Part shown: positions 1-9,673 of the stretch, piece after piece
Layout: each line of letters starts with the position of its first letter
Position numbering within the stretch: the first letter of the stretch is position 1
Source: Pseudomonas sp. SCA2728.1_7
Lineage (GTDB): Bacteria > Pseudomonadota > Gammaproteobacteria > Pseudomonadales > Pseudomonadaceae
Assembly (NCBI RefSeq): GCF_018138145.1
Contig: NZ_CP073104.1
Location: forward strand, 3,038,001 to 3,102,000
DNA length: 64,000 bases
Direction of reading: 5' to 3'
Program-made: the position numbers and the translations under genes
The notes under the pieces: generated by a model
The model's database searches: none
The model's input: the letters and a program-made list of their open reading frames with translations, nothing else
Told to the model about the DNA's origin: nothing

Positions 1-996
1 GTGGAACCACGGTGGCCGGAAGGTGTTCTCGGCGACCATCCAGCGTGGAGGGAAGATCACGAAGTCGAGGTTGGCCAGACCGTGCACGCTGGTCGGCGAG
101 GTCAGCACGGTGAAGATCGACGGATCCGGGTGATCGAAACTCACCGTACCGATGGTGTTGAAACGGCGCAGATCATATTTGTACGGCACGTTGTTGCCGT
201 GCCAGGCGACCACGTTGAGCGGCGAGTGATTGAGTTCGGTGGCCCATAGCTGGCCGAGGAACTTCTGCACCAGCGTAGTCGGTTGCTGCAGGTTCTCGTA
301 AGCGGCGACCGGCGTGAGGAAGTCGCGCGGATTGGCCAAGCCGTTGCTGCCGATCGGGCCCAGATCCGGCAGACGCAGCGGCGCGCCATGGTTCTCGGCG
401 ACGTAGCCGCGTGCTTGCGGGTCAAGCAACTCAACGCGGAATTTCAGACCTCGCGGCAGCACGGCGATTTCCAGCGGCGCCACGTCCAGCACACCCAGTT
501 CGGTGGCGATGCGCAGACGCCCGAGTTGCGGCACCAGCAGCAGTTCGCCGTCGGCATTGAAGAACACGCGCTCCATCGAACGGTTAGCGACGTAGTTGTA
601 GATGCTGATGCCGGACGGCTTTTCCGCACCAGCGTTGGCGACCATGCTCACCAGTCCGTCGATGAAATCGGTCGGTTCGGCCGGAATCTCCAGCGGGTTC
701 CAGCGCAGGCGATTGGGCGTCACCTCACCCAATGGGCCACCGGCCAATTGCCGCTCCAGTTTGACGAAGGCCGGGTGATTGGCCGACGGCTGAATCCGGT
801 ACATCCAGGTGCGCCGCGCTTCACTGCGAGTCATGGTGAACGCGGTGCCGGAAAACAATTCGGTGTAGAGACCGTACGGGGCTTTTTGCGGGGAGTTCTG
901 GCCGACGGGCAGCGCGCCGGGCAACGCTTCAGAGCTGAATTCGTTGCCGAAACCGGACTGATACGCCAGCGCCTGAGCGGTTGAATCGAGGTTCAT
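1..996 (-). CDS. hmgA: Homogentisate 1,2-dioxygenase (partial, 3' end outside window)
   Basis: This enzyme opens the aromatic ring of homogentisate to maleylacetoacetate, the central step of tyrosine and phenylalanine breakdown in the cytoplasm. The 332 visible codons begin [20 protein letters not shown] and contain the conserved stretches [38 protein letters not shown] and [11 protein letters not shown]. The family is about 430 residues, so roughly the last 100 residues, including part of the iron site, lie beyond position 1. The start at 996 has a GGAGGCTC ribosome site just upstream. It is divergent from the IclR regulator at 1161, with a palindromic operator between them. Confidence 0.95.
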   Translation of the reverse strand, partial: MNLDSTAQALAYQSGFGNEFSSEALPGALPVGQNSPQKAPYGLYTELFSGTAFTMTRSEARRTWMYRIQPSANHPAFVKLERQLAGGPLGEVTPNRLRWNPLEIPAEPTDFIDGLVSMVANAGAEKPSGISIYNYVANRSMERVFFNADGELLLVPQLGRLRIATELGVLDVAPLEIAVLPRGLKFRVELLDPQARGYVAENHGAPLRLPDLGPIGSNGLANPRDFLTPVAAYENLQQPTTLVQKFLGQLWATELNHSPLNVVAWHGNNVPYKYDLRRFNTIGTVSFDHPDPSIFTVLTSPTSVHGLANLDFVIFPPRWMVAENTFRPPWFH

Positions 997-1073
997 GGAG
1001 CCTCCTGAACAGGGAGTCGGCAGTGGCCCATCGCTCTGGCTCAGAGGTTTCGGCACGCCGGGGTTGTTATTAT

Positions 1074-1099
1074 CGTAATTCGATTACGCATAACGTAAT
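1074..1099. promoter_or_regulatory. Three-half-site operator between hmgA and the IclR regulator
   Basis: Three copies of one hexamer alternate in orientation: CGTAAT at 1074-1079, ATTACG at 1083-1088 and CGTAAT at 1094-1099. They form two overlapping inverted repeats. In P. putida the IclR-type repressor HmgR is known to bind a palindrome in the hmgA promoter, so this is probably the HmgR operator. Its position about 80-100 bp upstream of the hmgA start fits control of that promoter. Confidence 0.75.
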
Positions 1100-1160
1100 T
1101 TGCTCGCTATCCAGCGTCAAGCTATAAAGACGCCCATTCGTTTCGGAACCCGGCCGCACC

Positions 1161-1940
1161 ATGGAAAAAACCAGCGACAGCAACGGCAAACAGAAAGTCC
1201 GCTCCGCCGAAGTCGGCACCGACATCCTCAAGGCCTTGGCCGAGTTGTCGCCGTCCACTTCATTGTCGCGACTGGCCGAACATGTGCAGATGCCAGCAAG
1301 CAAAGTGCATCGCTATCTGCAGGCGTTGATTGCCTCGGGTTTTGCCGAGCAGAACGCCGCCACCAACCATTACGGTCTCGGCCGTGAAGCGTTGCGCGTT
1401 GGCCTGGCTGCTCTCAACAGTATGGACGTGCTGAAGGTCGCCGCCCTGCCGCTGGCCGAACTGCGCGATGAACTCAACGAAACCTGCTTTTTGGCGGTGT
1501 GGGGCAATCAGGGCGCGACCGTGGTGCACATCGAACCGGCGGTGCGTGCGGTGACGGTGGTGACGCAATTGGGTTCAGTGTTGCCGCTGCTCAGTTCATC
1601 GACCGGACTGGTGTTCAGCGCCTACCTGCCGCATCGGGAAACCGATGAATTGCGCGAGCAGGAAATCGCCGCTGCCGATCATCCGCTGAAAGACGAGAAG
1701 ACGTATGCAACGCTGTGCGAACAGATCCGCGAACGCGGTCTGCATCATGTGCATGGCCTGCTGATGCCGGGTGTGGATGCGTTATCCGCACCGGTGTTCA
1801 ATGCTGTCGGACAAGTCGCCGCCGTGCTGACCATCGTTGGCCCGACCTCGCTGTTCCATGCCGACGAAAACGGCCCGGCGGCGCAGCGGTTGCTGGCGGC
1901 GACGCGGGCCGTGAGTTGGCGGATGGGTTATGAAAGATAA
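1161..1940 (+). CDS. hmgR: IclR-family regulator of homogentisate catabolism
   Basis: A 259-residue IclR-family protein. The N-terminal winged helix-turn-helix lies at about residues 18-75 (GTDILKALAELSPSTSLSRL, then ASKVHRYLQALIASGFA). The C-terminal effector domain has the typical FLAVWGNQG, LPLLSSSTGLVFSAYLP and GVDALSAPVFN segments. Divergence from hmgA and the shared palindromic operator indicate the homogentisate-responsive repressor HmgR. The start at 1161 is the first Met after the operator. Confidence 0.85.
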   Translation: MEKTSDSNGKQKVRSAEVGTDILKALAELSPSTSLSRLAEHVQMPASKVHRYLQALIASGFAEQNAATNHYGLGREALRVGLAALNSMDVLKVAALPLAELRDELNETCFLAVWGNQGATVVHIEPAVRAVTVVTQLGSVLPLLSSSTGLVFSAYLPHRETDELREQEIAAADHPLKDEKTYATLCEQIRERGLHHVHGLLMPGVDALSAPVFNAVGQVAAVLTIVGPTSLFHADENGPAAQRLLAATRAVSWRMGYER

Positions 1941-1969
1941 ATCCGCGGACTAAGCGCGCTCGAAACGGC

Positions 1970-4900
1970 TCAACGAACCGTGGTCTTGCTCAATGCCGAG
2001 TCAGCATCTTCCATCAGTGACTTGAAGAAACCAATCAGTTCATCTGTGGGGTCTTCATGGCCGGTGTAATACGTAACGAGTTCCGCGACTGTCCGAGCGT
2101 CTTCAAACAAACTGAGGAACGAGCGTTGCGCACGAGTAAGCTCTTTAACCGGTGCGCCCGCCGCCGCTGCCTGACCCAATGTCAGCAGTTCGCTCAATAC
2201 ATCCCGTATATGTCCCAGCGCAGCGGAATAATCACCCCGTCGGTGCGACTGCGAAGCGTCGTAGATACTTTTCATCATCTGCACAGCCACCACGACAGTG
2301 CCCACGGGAGGCACCAGCAGGCTCACGATGTTCGCGACCTTCAACAGGTTGCCGTAAATAATACCGGCGATTATTTCATTGAGGCTGGTGGTGCGTTCGT
2401 CGATATCGCTCAATACACGGCGCACTCGCTCGTCATGGAAAGTGAACAGATCAGGCAATAACGAACGCTGCTGCGTGCGAATGACCGGTTTGGTATCGGC
2501 GGTTGCAACCAGATTGTCGAAATAGGTGTTGATCACCTTTTGGTCGAGCAGCAGTATCCGCTGGCTGTAGTAGTTCCTGAACGGGCCGTATCGAAAACGA
2601 ATCGAAGGAATAAACTCAGCGATTGGTCGGAAGCTGACCAGATCCGGCGCGTCAGGCGTATAGAGCAAATCGACGAACCCTGAAGACATCTTCAGTCGGA
2701 AAATATAAACGCCGCCAACCGTGCGATCCCTGGCAGCCGTCAAACCCAGCTCACCGATATTGAATTTATACAGACCGACGTCACCTTCGGCGACGCTATT
2801 CACAATTGACTGATAGCCGCCACTTTCTTTCAGATTATCGATAGTCCGCTGGATAGCAGAGAAAGACTCTATTGACAGTCTGCCATTGGTAAAGTCGGTA
2901 AAAGCACTGCAGTACATTTCACAGCGAATTCTTCGCGCGTGTACTGCGCGCCTGAACGCGTAATCAGGATGAGCCTTGTTCTGATATTGCGCTTTCAGCA
3001 TCGCGGCATATCTGTCGCCGGGACGGAAAGTTTTCGACAGTGAGGACAGGTCTCGGATATCCAGTTTTTCAATGCCGGGATGGCCATTCACCAAATAGTA
3101 TTTCGGGCTGAATTTCGTTTCGTAGGCCGGATGCACCGCTTCAAAGGCGAGTCCCTCGAGCAAAACGTCGGTAACGCTCTTACGAAACTCTTCGGTTTGA
3201 ACAATGATCTGATCGGGATTGACCGAAACATTGCTCCCACGAGTACGCAAAATGTCTTCTATCTGCGCTTTCACCGAGTCATAAGTGAACTGCTCGAATG
3301 TCGGAAAACCATTATCCCGTGCATCAACCGTAGACAGTGCCTTTAGCTCGGTTGTCAGACGCGAATAGCGCTTGCGGCCTTCAATGCCCAGCGCCCGATA
3401 ACCTACCGGAGCAATAGCCTTGTGCAGGGCAACTTCGGCTCGGTAAGCGATATTTACATAGTCTGCCAACGGTGCCTTGAGATTCAGGCCAAGATCGACC
3501 GGCCGGCCATCGAGCGTGTAGCGGTAGTTCAGCTGTGTGGGATCGCTGCCGAGCAACTTACCTGCTTCGTGCAGGTAGTCTGGATGGATCAGCAATGCAG
3601 CGTATTCACGATCTGCGGACAATGCCGACTCCAGCCAGAGGTTCGCTGCATAAACATCGGAAAATTTTTGCAGTTCAAATTCACCGCCAGGCGTTTTCAC
3701 CAGCATCAGCGACGGTACATATTCTCTGGCCGAAATGATCAGGACATCTTTCAACGCGGGTACTTGTAATTTGATTCGCAATCCCTGAATGGTCACCGTT
3801 GAGTCATTGGCCATGGCTCGCGCGATGATATTCGCATCGGTGGAGTCCAGCTTTCCGGAGTGGCGAGCAACAAAAACTGCAAACTCCATCTGGCTGAAGA
3901 GGTAGTTGCGGTAGGCCTCCTGGTAATCAATCGAGGGCGAGGAGGCAAGGCTGCCGGTAAATTCCAGTCGCAGGTTGCGATTCTCCAGCCACTGCTCGAG
4001 CGCCACCGTCGTCAGCCGACTGCCGTCGGGAACGCCGATGATAGTCAGCGCGGCTTTATAACCATTGTCATGCAGACCGAAAACGATAAATTCCGTCAGC
4101 GTCCGGGTGTCTTCCTGCTCGACAGTACGTCCGGCAATTTGCAGGGTGTACGAGCTATGGACACTTATTGTTTCTGGATCGAGGTGTTCCCCGAGCGTCC
4201 TGTGCGCCCATTCGGCGAACTTACGCACCACATAATCCTTAAACGAAAAGTACGCATCGAAGACGGTTGAATACGCGGTCTGGTATTGATCCCTGGACTC
4301 TTCAAGCTCGTTATATCGCTGTTGAATATCGCTACCAGCACCATGGAGCCAAAACGGCCAGTCGGTGCGTTTCAACGCAGCCCAAAGCAGATAGAAGCGA
4401 GTGTCGATACCGTAGCGCAGCACGTGCAGGCCTTGATTCTCCTGCAGTACGGAGGTGAGCGGACTATCCAATTGTTCCCGGCCACTGAACAACGATGACA
4501 CGCTTTCAAGCTGGCCTTCGAGATGAGTCTCTACACAAAAGGCGTGAGGACTTCGCGTAGCCTTCAGGTATCGGATCTGGTCACTGCCCAAGGACAATCG
4601 CTGCTGAAGTTTGCGGTGCAAATCGGTATTTTTTTCAAAGAACTCGAAGCCGCTTTCCGGCGTGTGCATGAGGTAAGAGGTCGACTCGTTGACCAGCGGT
4701 CATTTCTGCACCCGCACGCTCGGCGTTGTCCAGAACGAAACAGGGCTGGAGCGACAGTAGGTAATCCTGCGCCGGTTGCAACTTCACTTCGAACACTGCG
4801 CGACCGGCGTCTGCGTCGAGCAGATGGGCGAATCGCTCACCCAACCGGGCATCGAAATTGTTGGCCATGATCGACAGGGACAGCTCTGCACTCGTGACCA

Positions 4901-5435
4901 CGGCGTACGCTGCGATGAAAGCCTGCTTGTTCGACAGCGATGCAGTGTCCGGGCGAATGGTTTTCGCTGGCGCCGCCCAGAACTTTGCGATCTCGGTTCG
5001 CAATGTTTTTTCCAGTCCGGCAGCTACAGCAGCGATCAGATCTTCGACAATAAGCGTATTCAGAGCATTGACTTTGAATTGCTCACTAAACGTGTCCGGC
5101 AGAAAAAACACACCATCGCCGCCCACGATGTAAGCGGGACGGATGTTGTTATCAAGACAATGAACAGTAACGTCCCAAAGAGTGCCCGAAGGCCGTTTTT
5201 CATTGGCGGGGAAAACAGGATCCGTATTGACATAGACTTTGTCGATATCGACCGTTTTGCCCAAACGCTTTAATTCACTTTCAAGCATGTTGCGAAGAAT
5301 ATCCAGCACGCTTGGCATGGCATCGATGATCTTCAATAGACCTGCTTTTGCCTGGCTTGCCTTATCCCACTCTTCAGCCCATGTAACTTGCTCCCCCAAC
5401 GAACCACGCATCAAACTTTTAAATAACTTGGCCAC
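1970..5435 (-). pseudogene. Dermonecrotic-toxin-like (DUF6543-type) large protein, split by a frameshift
   Basis: Two overlapping minus-strand frames form one interrupted gene. The first (5435 to about 4635, 266 residues) starts MAKLFKSLMRGSLGEQ and carries the N-terminal region (DILRNMLESELKRLG, VYVNTDPVF). The second (4669 to 1970, 899 residues) holds the rest. Read upstream without a start, the second frame gives PLVNESTSYLMHTPESGFEF, the natural continuation of ...ERAGAEMT in the first, so a single-base deletion near 4705-4712 explains the break. The intact product would be about 1,160 residues. Hydrophobic residues near 770-800 of the second part (IVSLLVPPVGTVVVAVQMM) could be membrane-active. 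The family assignment rests on resemblance to the large DUF6543 toxins common in Pseudomonas and is moderate. I see no immunity gene or secretion partner. Confidence 0.55.
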
Positions 5436-5587
5436 AACAATTCCTTACTTGACTATCCAGGGCTGCGAGTGCAGCCATGCAGAGGATCGCAAGGTAGTTT
5501 CTTTTTCAATCAACCTGAAGTCCGAACAATTTACAAAACATGCCAACAAATAACCAGAACCATTTGCACTCGCAAAAAATCACAACA

Positions 5588-8143
5588 CTAAGCCAATATC
5601 CCCATCAACTTTGCTTTCGCCACAGCCTGAGTTCTGCGCTCTACACCCAACTTTCCGTTAATCCGTCTCGCGTGTGTTTTTACTGTATGCAACGAAATAA
5701 AAAGTTGTTCTGCAACTTGCTGATTCGAAGCACCTTGAGCAATTAACATCAGCACTTCGCGCTCACGCCGACTGAGGCCCGACGCCAGATCACGGTTATC
5801 GCATTGCCTGGCAGGAAACTGCTTGGCAGACACTGTTCCGAGACTGCCTCGGCGTAATTCCCACTCCCGCATGGCGTGCTGCAATTGGCAGCGTTCCACC
5901 AGCATTGCGGCACGCTGGAAAGCTTGCTGCGCCGCTTCCGTGTCACCGTTCGATTCGGCCAACTGGGCGAAGGCCAGCAACAACTCCGTTTCCGCCGTCA
6001 ACATGCCTCTGGCCTGGGCCTGACTCAGCAATCGTTCAATGGTTGGCAGACAGTTTTCATCCGGATTCAACTGCGTATGCGCGCAGGCCAACAGGTATTC
6101 AATGCGGATAATCAGCTCGAATGTCGCGGGCGGCGCCTGGAGTGCAGAGGGTCCACGGTAATGCCGTAACAGCCGGCCCAACGCCTCTTGCACCAATTGC
6201 GGTCGCCCCTGCTGCAACCAGAACTGGCTGCTGACCTGAAGCACGACACCGCGATAGACCGTATCGGGAATCTGCCGCTGCTGCATGACCCTTTCGGCCT
6301 CGCGCAGGCGCTCGAAAGCGCAGGCATAATCGCCTCGATTGCCGGCCAGTTGAGCCTGCCCGAGGTAGCCATACAAGACCCGCTTGTCTGCACTGCGCAA
6401 GCAATCTTCAAGGCCTCGGCTGAACAGATCCGCAGCCTGCTCTTCAAGCCCCATGCACAGCGCCAGCCGTCCTCGTCGCAGGGCAATTCGGCCCAGCAGC
6501 GGCGTGGGCACCAGAGTGCGCTGGCGCAGCAAATGCTCAATGTCCACCAGCAGACTTTCGGCACGCACGGGCGCTCCTCGCTGCTCGAGCCATTGCGCAT
6601 GATCAAGCTCGAGCAACCCTTCGAACAACAGGGAGCCATGCGCGCGCGCCAGGCACAGCGCCTCGCGGTTGAGGGCATGGGCCTGATCGAGTTCACCGCA
6701 CAGTAAGGCCTGCTGCGTCAGTCCCGACAGACACATCAGACGGGCCTGCCAGGCATCGTCGGTCAGGGCCGACAATGCCTCCTGAAAACAGGCGCGCGCC
6801 GGCTCCATTTGCCCCTGCAAATGGCAGAGCCAACCTTGTTGCGCCTGCCAACGTGCCAGCAGTTGCTGCTCCAGATGCCTCGTCGGCTGCGGCATGAAGC
6901 GCACGAGATGGGCCATGCATTGCGCGGCCTGTTCGAATCGGCCGGCGAACAGCAATGCCCCGGTGACCAGCCCGATCAATTGCGGTGTCATCAAGGTCAG
7001 CTCGCGGCTTTGCTGCTCATGCAAGCGCAACAGCAGGACGACCGTCTGGTCTTCCAGCAAATCCTCGAAGCTCAAATGCTGCAACAGGCTTACGGCCGTT
7101 TCGTACTCTTCGGCCAACAACGCTTGCTCGAACGCTGCTCGCCAATCCTGCACCGCAGTGAACCACTGACAGGCGCGTCGGTGCCACGAACGCGCACACG
7201 GCCAATGCGACTCCTGCATGATTCGCGACAGCGGGCGAAAGACCTGCAGCCAATCGGCGGACTCCTGCCAAGGCTCGATAAAGCAGCCCAGCACTTGCAG
7301 ATCATGCAACAGCTGTGCGCCTTCGCCGGGACCGAACAAATGCTCGCATAATGGCGCGTTGAACCGTGGCAGGTGAGCCAGAACACGCCATGCCTCATCC
7401 TGCTCTGGCGTCAGATTGCTGAAGAGTTCGTGCTGCAGATAATCGAGCAGGGTATCGACACGCTGTTGTGGCTGCAGGTTTTGCGACCAGTCGCATTTTT
7501 GCAGGAGCGCCATGCGCGCACCCGCGCACCAGCCGCCGGTACGCTGGATGATACGGGCAGCGACGCGGTCCGCCTGGTCTGGCGGCAAATGGCGCAACAC
7601 CGGTACAACCTCATCGTGGGTCAGTGCCAGGCTGGCGCGCTCGGATTCGTAGAGTTCGTCATCGAGCAACAGGCGCGGCCAGTTGCACTGTGGCCGGCGA
7701 CGAGTGCTGATCCACCAGGTAAGCGCCGGGCTGCTGACCGCCAACAAACGATCCAGTAAAGCATCCAGAGCCGGATCCGGCAGACGACTGTAATCGTCGA
7801 TAAACAGCGAAGTCGTCCTGGACCAACGTGCCAGCTCCGCCATCAGTTGCGTAACGTCAAGGTCTTCGACCAGCCCGAGCGCTCGGGTCAGACGCAGGCA
7901 AAATTCCTCGCAGTCGAGCGCTGCTCCCGCCAGCGGCAGCCAAATCGTCTCGCAGTCTGCACGCACCTGCAGAAAACATTCGCTGAGCAGTGCGGTTTTG
8001 CCACTGCCAGCGGGTGCGCACAACAGCCTGACCCGCGCGTTCGAAGCCAGAAGAGGCGCACTCAAGCGACTGCGAGGCTGATGATGGGAAGAAAGTCTGG
8101 GCAAAAAACCGGGTCGATCCAGGCACGGAGTCATGGCAGTCAT
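5588..8143 (-). CDS. MalT-type (LAL) LuxR-family transcriptional regulator
   Basis: An 851-residue STAND-type regulator. A Walker A P-loop (APAGSGKTALL, residues 43-53) begins an ATPase module, and a Walker B-like LFIDDYSRLPD follows. The middle is helical TPR-like repeat. The C-terminus is a LuxR/GerE helix-turn-helix (LSRREREVLMLIAQGASNQQ, then LFISLHTVKTHARRI). The start at 8143 has AAGG at good spacing. It follows the DUF1302-DUF1329 pair on the same strand after a terminator. In pseudomonads such regulators often sit beside this pair and are thought to activate it. The ligand is unknown. Confidence 0.85.
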   Translation of the reverse strand: MTAMTPCLDRPGFLPRLSSHHQPRSRLSAPLLASNARVRLLCAPAGSGKTALLSECFLQVRADCETIWLPLAGAALDCEEFCLRLTRALGLVEDLDVTQLMAELARWSRTTSLFIDDYSRLPDPALDALLDRLLAVSSPALTWWISTRRRPQCNWPRLLLDDELYESERASLALTHDEVVPVLRHLPPDQADRVAARIIQRTGGWCAGARMALLQKCDWSQNLQPQQRVDTLLDYLQHELFSNLTPEQDEAWRVLAHLPRFNAPLCEHLFGPGEGAQLLHDLQVLGCFIEPWQESADWLQVFRPLSRIMQESHWPCARSWHRRACQWFTAVQDWRAAFEQALLAEEYETAVSLLQHLSFEDLLEDQTVVLLLRLHEQQSRELTLMTPQLIGLVTGALLFAGRFEQAAQCMAHLVRFMPQPTRHLEQQLLARWQAQQGWLCHLQGQMEPARACFQEALSALTDDAWQARLMCLSGLTQQALLCGELDQAHALNREALCLARAHGSLLFEGLLELDHAQWLEQRGAPVRAESLLVDIEHLLRQRTLVPTPLLGRIALRRGRLALCMGLEEQAADLFSRGLEDCLRSADKRVLYGYLGQAQLAGNRGDYACAFERLREAERVMQQRQIPDTVYRGVVLQVSSQFWLQQGRPQLVQEALGRLLRHYRGPSALQAPPATFELIIRIEYLLACAHTQLNPDENCLPTIERLLSQAQARGMLTAETELLLAFAQLAESNGDTEAAQQAFQRAAMLVERCQLQHAMREWELRRGSLGTVSAKQFPARQCDNRDLASGLSRREREVLMLIAQGASNQQVAEQLFISLHTVKTHARRINGKLGVERRTQAVAKAKLMGILA

Positions 8144-8232
8144 CGAGTGAGCCTTCTTATCGTTGTGCGCTCACCCTAGCCCTCTCCCGCGCGCTTGTTG
8201 ACGAGTATTCAGCGCGCTGATTGGCGTCCATA

Positions 8233-8259
8233 AAAAAGGCGACCGAGCGGTCGCCTTTT
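8233..8259 (-). terminator. Rho-independent terminator after the DUF1329 gene
   Basis: GGCGACCG and CGGTCGCC form a perfect stem around a short loop. On the minus strand the stem is followed by six T residues. It lies just beyond the DUF1329 stop and before the LuxR-family gene, so it separates the two units. Confidence 0.85.
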
Positions 8260-8282
8260 GTGCAACTGATGTATCAGAACCG

Positions 8283-9650
8283 TTACCGCACACCCTCTGC
8301 ACGCAAGGCCGCTGGCGTGTAGTCGGCAGCCTTGGCTTCAAAGCCGAATTCGTAACTGTGCTTCTCTTCGTTCTTCATCCCCAAGGCAATGTAGCGGCCG
8401 GCAATGATGTCGTAGAGCGCTTCCAGTGTGTATGCCTGTGCCTGATGCTCGTAGTGATATTCAGAGTGGCCTTCGGCTACGCGCCAGAGTTGACCACGAC
8501 CGTCGTAGTGGTCGGCCAGTGCAACCTGCCAACTGTCCTCGTCGATATACATGTGGCGTTTGGCGTAGATATGCCGCTCATTCGGTTTGACGGTGCCGAT
8601 CACTTCCCAGACCCGGTGCAACTCATAGCGCGTCAGGTCCTGATTGATGTGCCCGGCCTTGACGATGTCGTCGTACTTGAGCTTCGGCGAATCGAGTTTG
8701 TAGCTGTTGTACGGGATGTACATTTCCTTCTTGCCGACCAGTTTCCAGTCGTAGCGATCGGGTGCACCGGAGAACATGTCGAAGTTGTCCGAAGTACGCA
8801 GGCCATCGGCGGCGGTACCCGGACCGTCATAGGCCACTTGCGGCGCACGGCGCACCCGACGCTGACCGGCGTTGTAGATCCACGCCAGACGCGGCTCTTT
8901 CACCTGATCAAGGGTTTCGTGCACCAGCAACACGTTACCGGCCAGACGCGCCGGCGCGGTCACCGACTGCTTGAAAAAAGTCAGCACGTTGGCAGCTTTT
9001 TCCGGGTCGATATCCTTGATCAGTTGCGGCACGGCGATCTCTTCTTCGAAGCGGATCGGCGTATAGCTGCCGTTGGTCTGCGGGGTCACTTGAGTAATGA
9101 TGCGTTTGACGTTGCCGCCGTGATAACGGGTGATGTGGTTCCACAACACCTCGACGCCGTTCTTCGGTATCGGAAAGGCGTAGTAGCGATTGCCGGTGAA
9201 ATTGGCCAGGCCGTTACCGTCGTTGATGGTGGTCACGTTGAGCGCACTGCGCTTGGCCGACTCGTAGATTTCCGCCGGTGCGGCGACGGTGCGGTGGGTC
9301 GAATAGACCGGGATCTTGTAAGTCTCCGGGTAGCGTTTGAACATCGCCACCTGACCATCGGAAAGTTTGTCCTTGTACTTGTCGACGTTGGCCGCGGTAA
9401 TCGTGAACAACGGTTTTTCGTTGGCGAACGGGTCGGCAAGGAAACCTTTGCTGTCCACCGCACCGGCATTTTTCGGAATGCCGCCGGTCCATGCCGGAAT
9501 CGAACCGTCAGCGTTGCCAGCCTTCTCGGCACCCAGCGGCGTCAGGCTGGTGCCGAGCTTGCTGGCCTCGTCCGGCGACACCGCCGCCATCACGTTGGCA
9601 GCCAGCAGACTCAGGGCCAGCACGCCACATTGCAGAATCATTTTGCGCAT
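8283..9650 (-). CDS. DUF1329 periplasmic/outer-membrane-associated protein
   Basis: A protein of about 455 residues with a clear signal peptide (MRKMILQCGVLALSLLAANV, cleaved near MAA-VSPDEA), so exported. Family landmarks are DEASKLGTSLTPLGAEKAGN, IPAWTGGI and the tyrosine- and tryptophan-rich C-terminal half. DUF1329 members adopt a LolB-like beta fold and are almost always paired with a DUF1302 porin-like protein, as here (24-nt gap). I chose the ATG at 9650 because AGAAGG lies about 9 nt upstream of it but abuts the earlier ATG at 9659. A role in moving hydrophobic or esterified substrates across the envelope has been suggested for the family; the substrate here is unknown. Confidence 0.85.
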   Translation of the reverse strand: MRKMILQCGVLALSLLAANVMAAVSPDEASKLGTSLTPLGAEKAGNADGSIPAWTGGIPKNAGAVDSKGFLADPFANEKPLFTITAANVDKYKDKLSDGQVAMFKRYPETYKIPVYSTHRTVAAPAEIYESAKRSALNVTTINDGNGLANFTGNRYYAFPIPKNGVEVLWNHITRYHGGNVKRIITQVTPQTNGSYTPIRFEEEIAVPQLIKDIDPEKAANVLTFFKQSVTAPARLAGNVLLVHETLDQVKEPRLAWIYNAGQRRVRRAPQVAYDGPGTAADGLRTSDNFDMFSGAPDRYDWKLVGKKEMYIPYNSYKLDSPKLKYDDIVKAGHINQDLTRYELHRVWEVIGTVKPNERHIYAKRHMYIDEDSWQVALADHYDGRGQLWRVAEGHSEYHYEHQAQAYTLEALYDIIAGRYIALGMKNEEKHSYEFGFEAKAADYTPAALRAEGVR

Positions 9651-9673
9651 TGCTTTCATCCTTCTCGGGCAGA

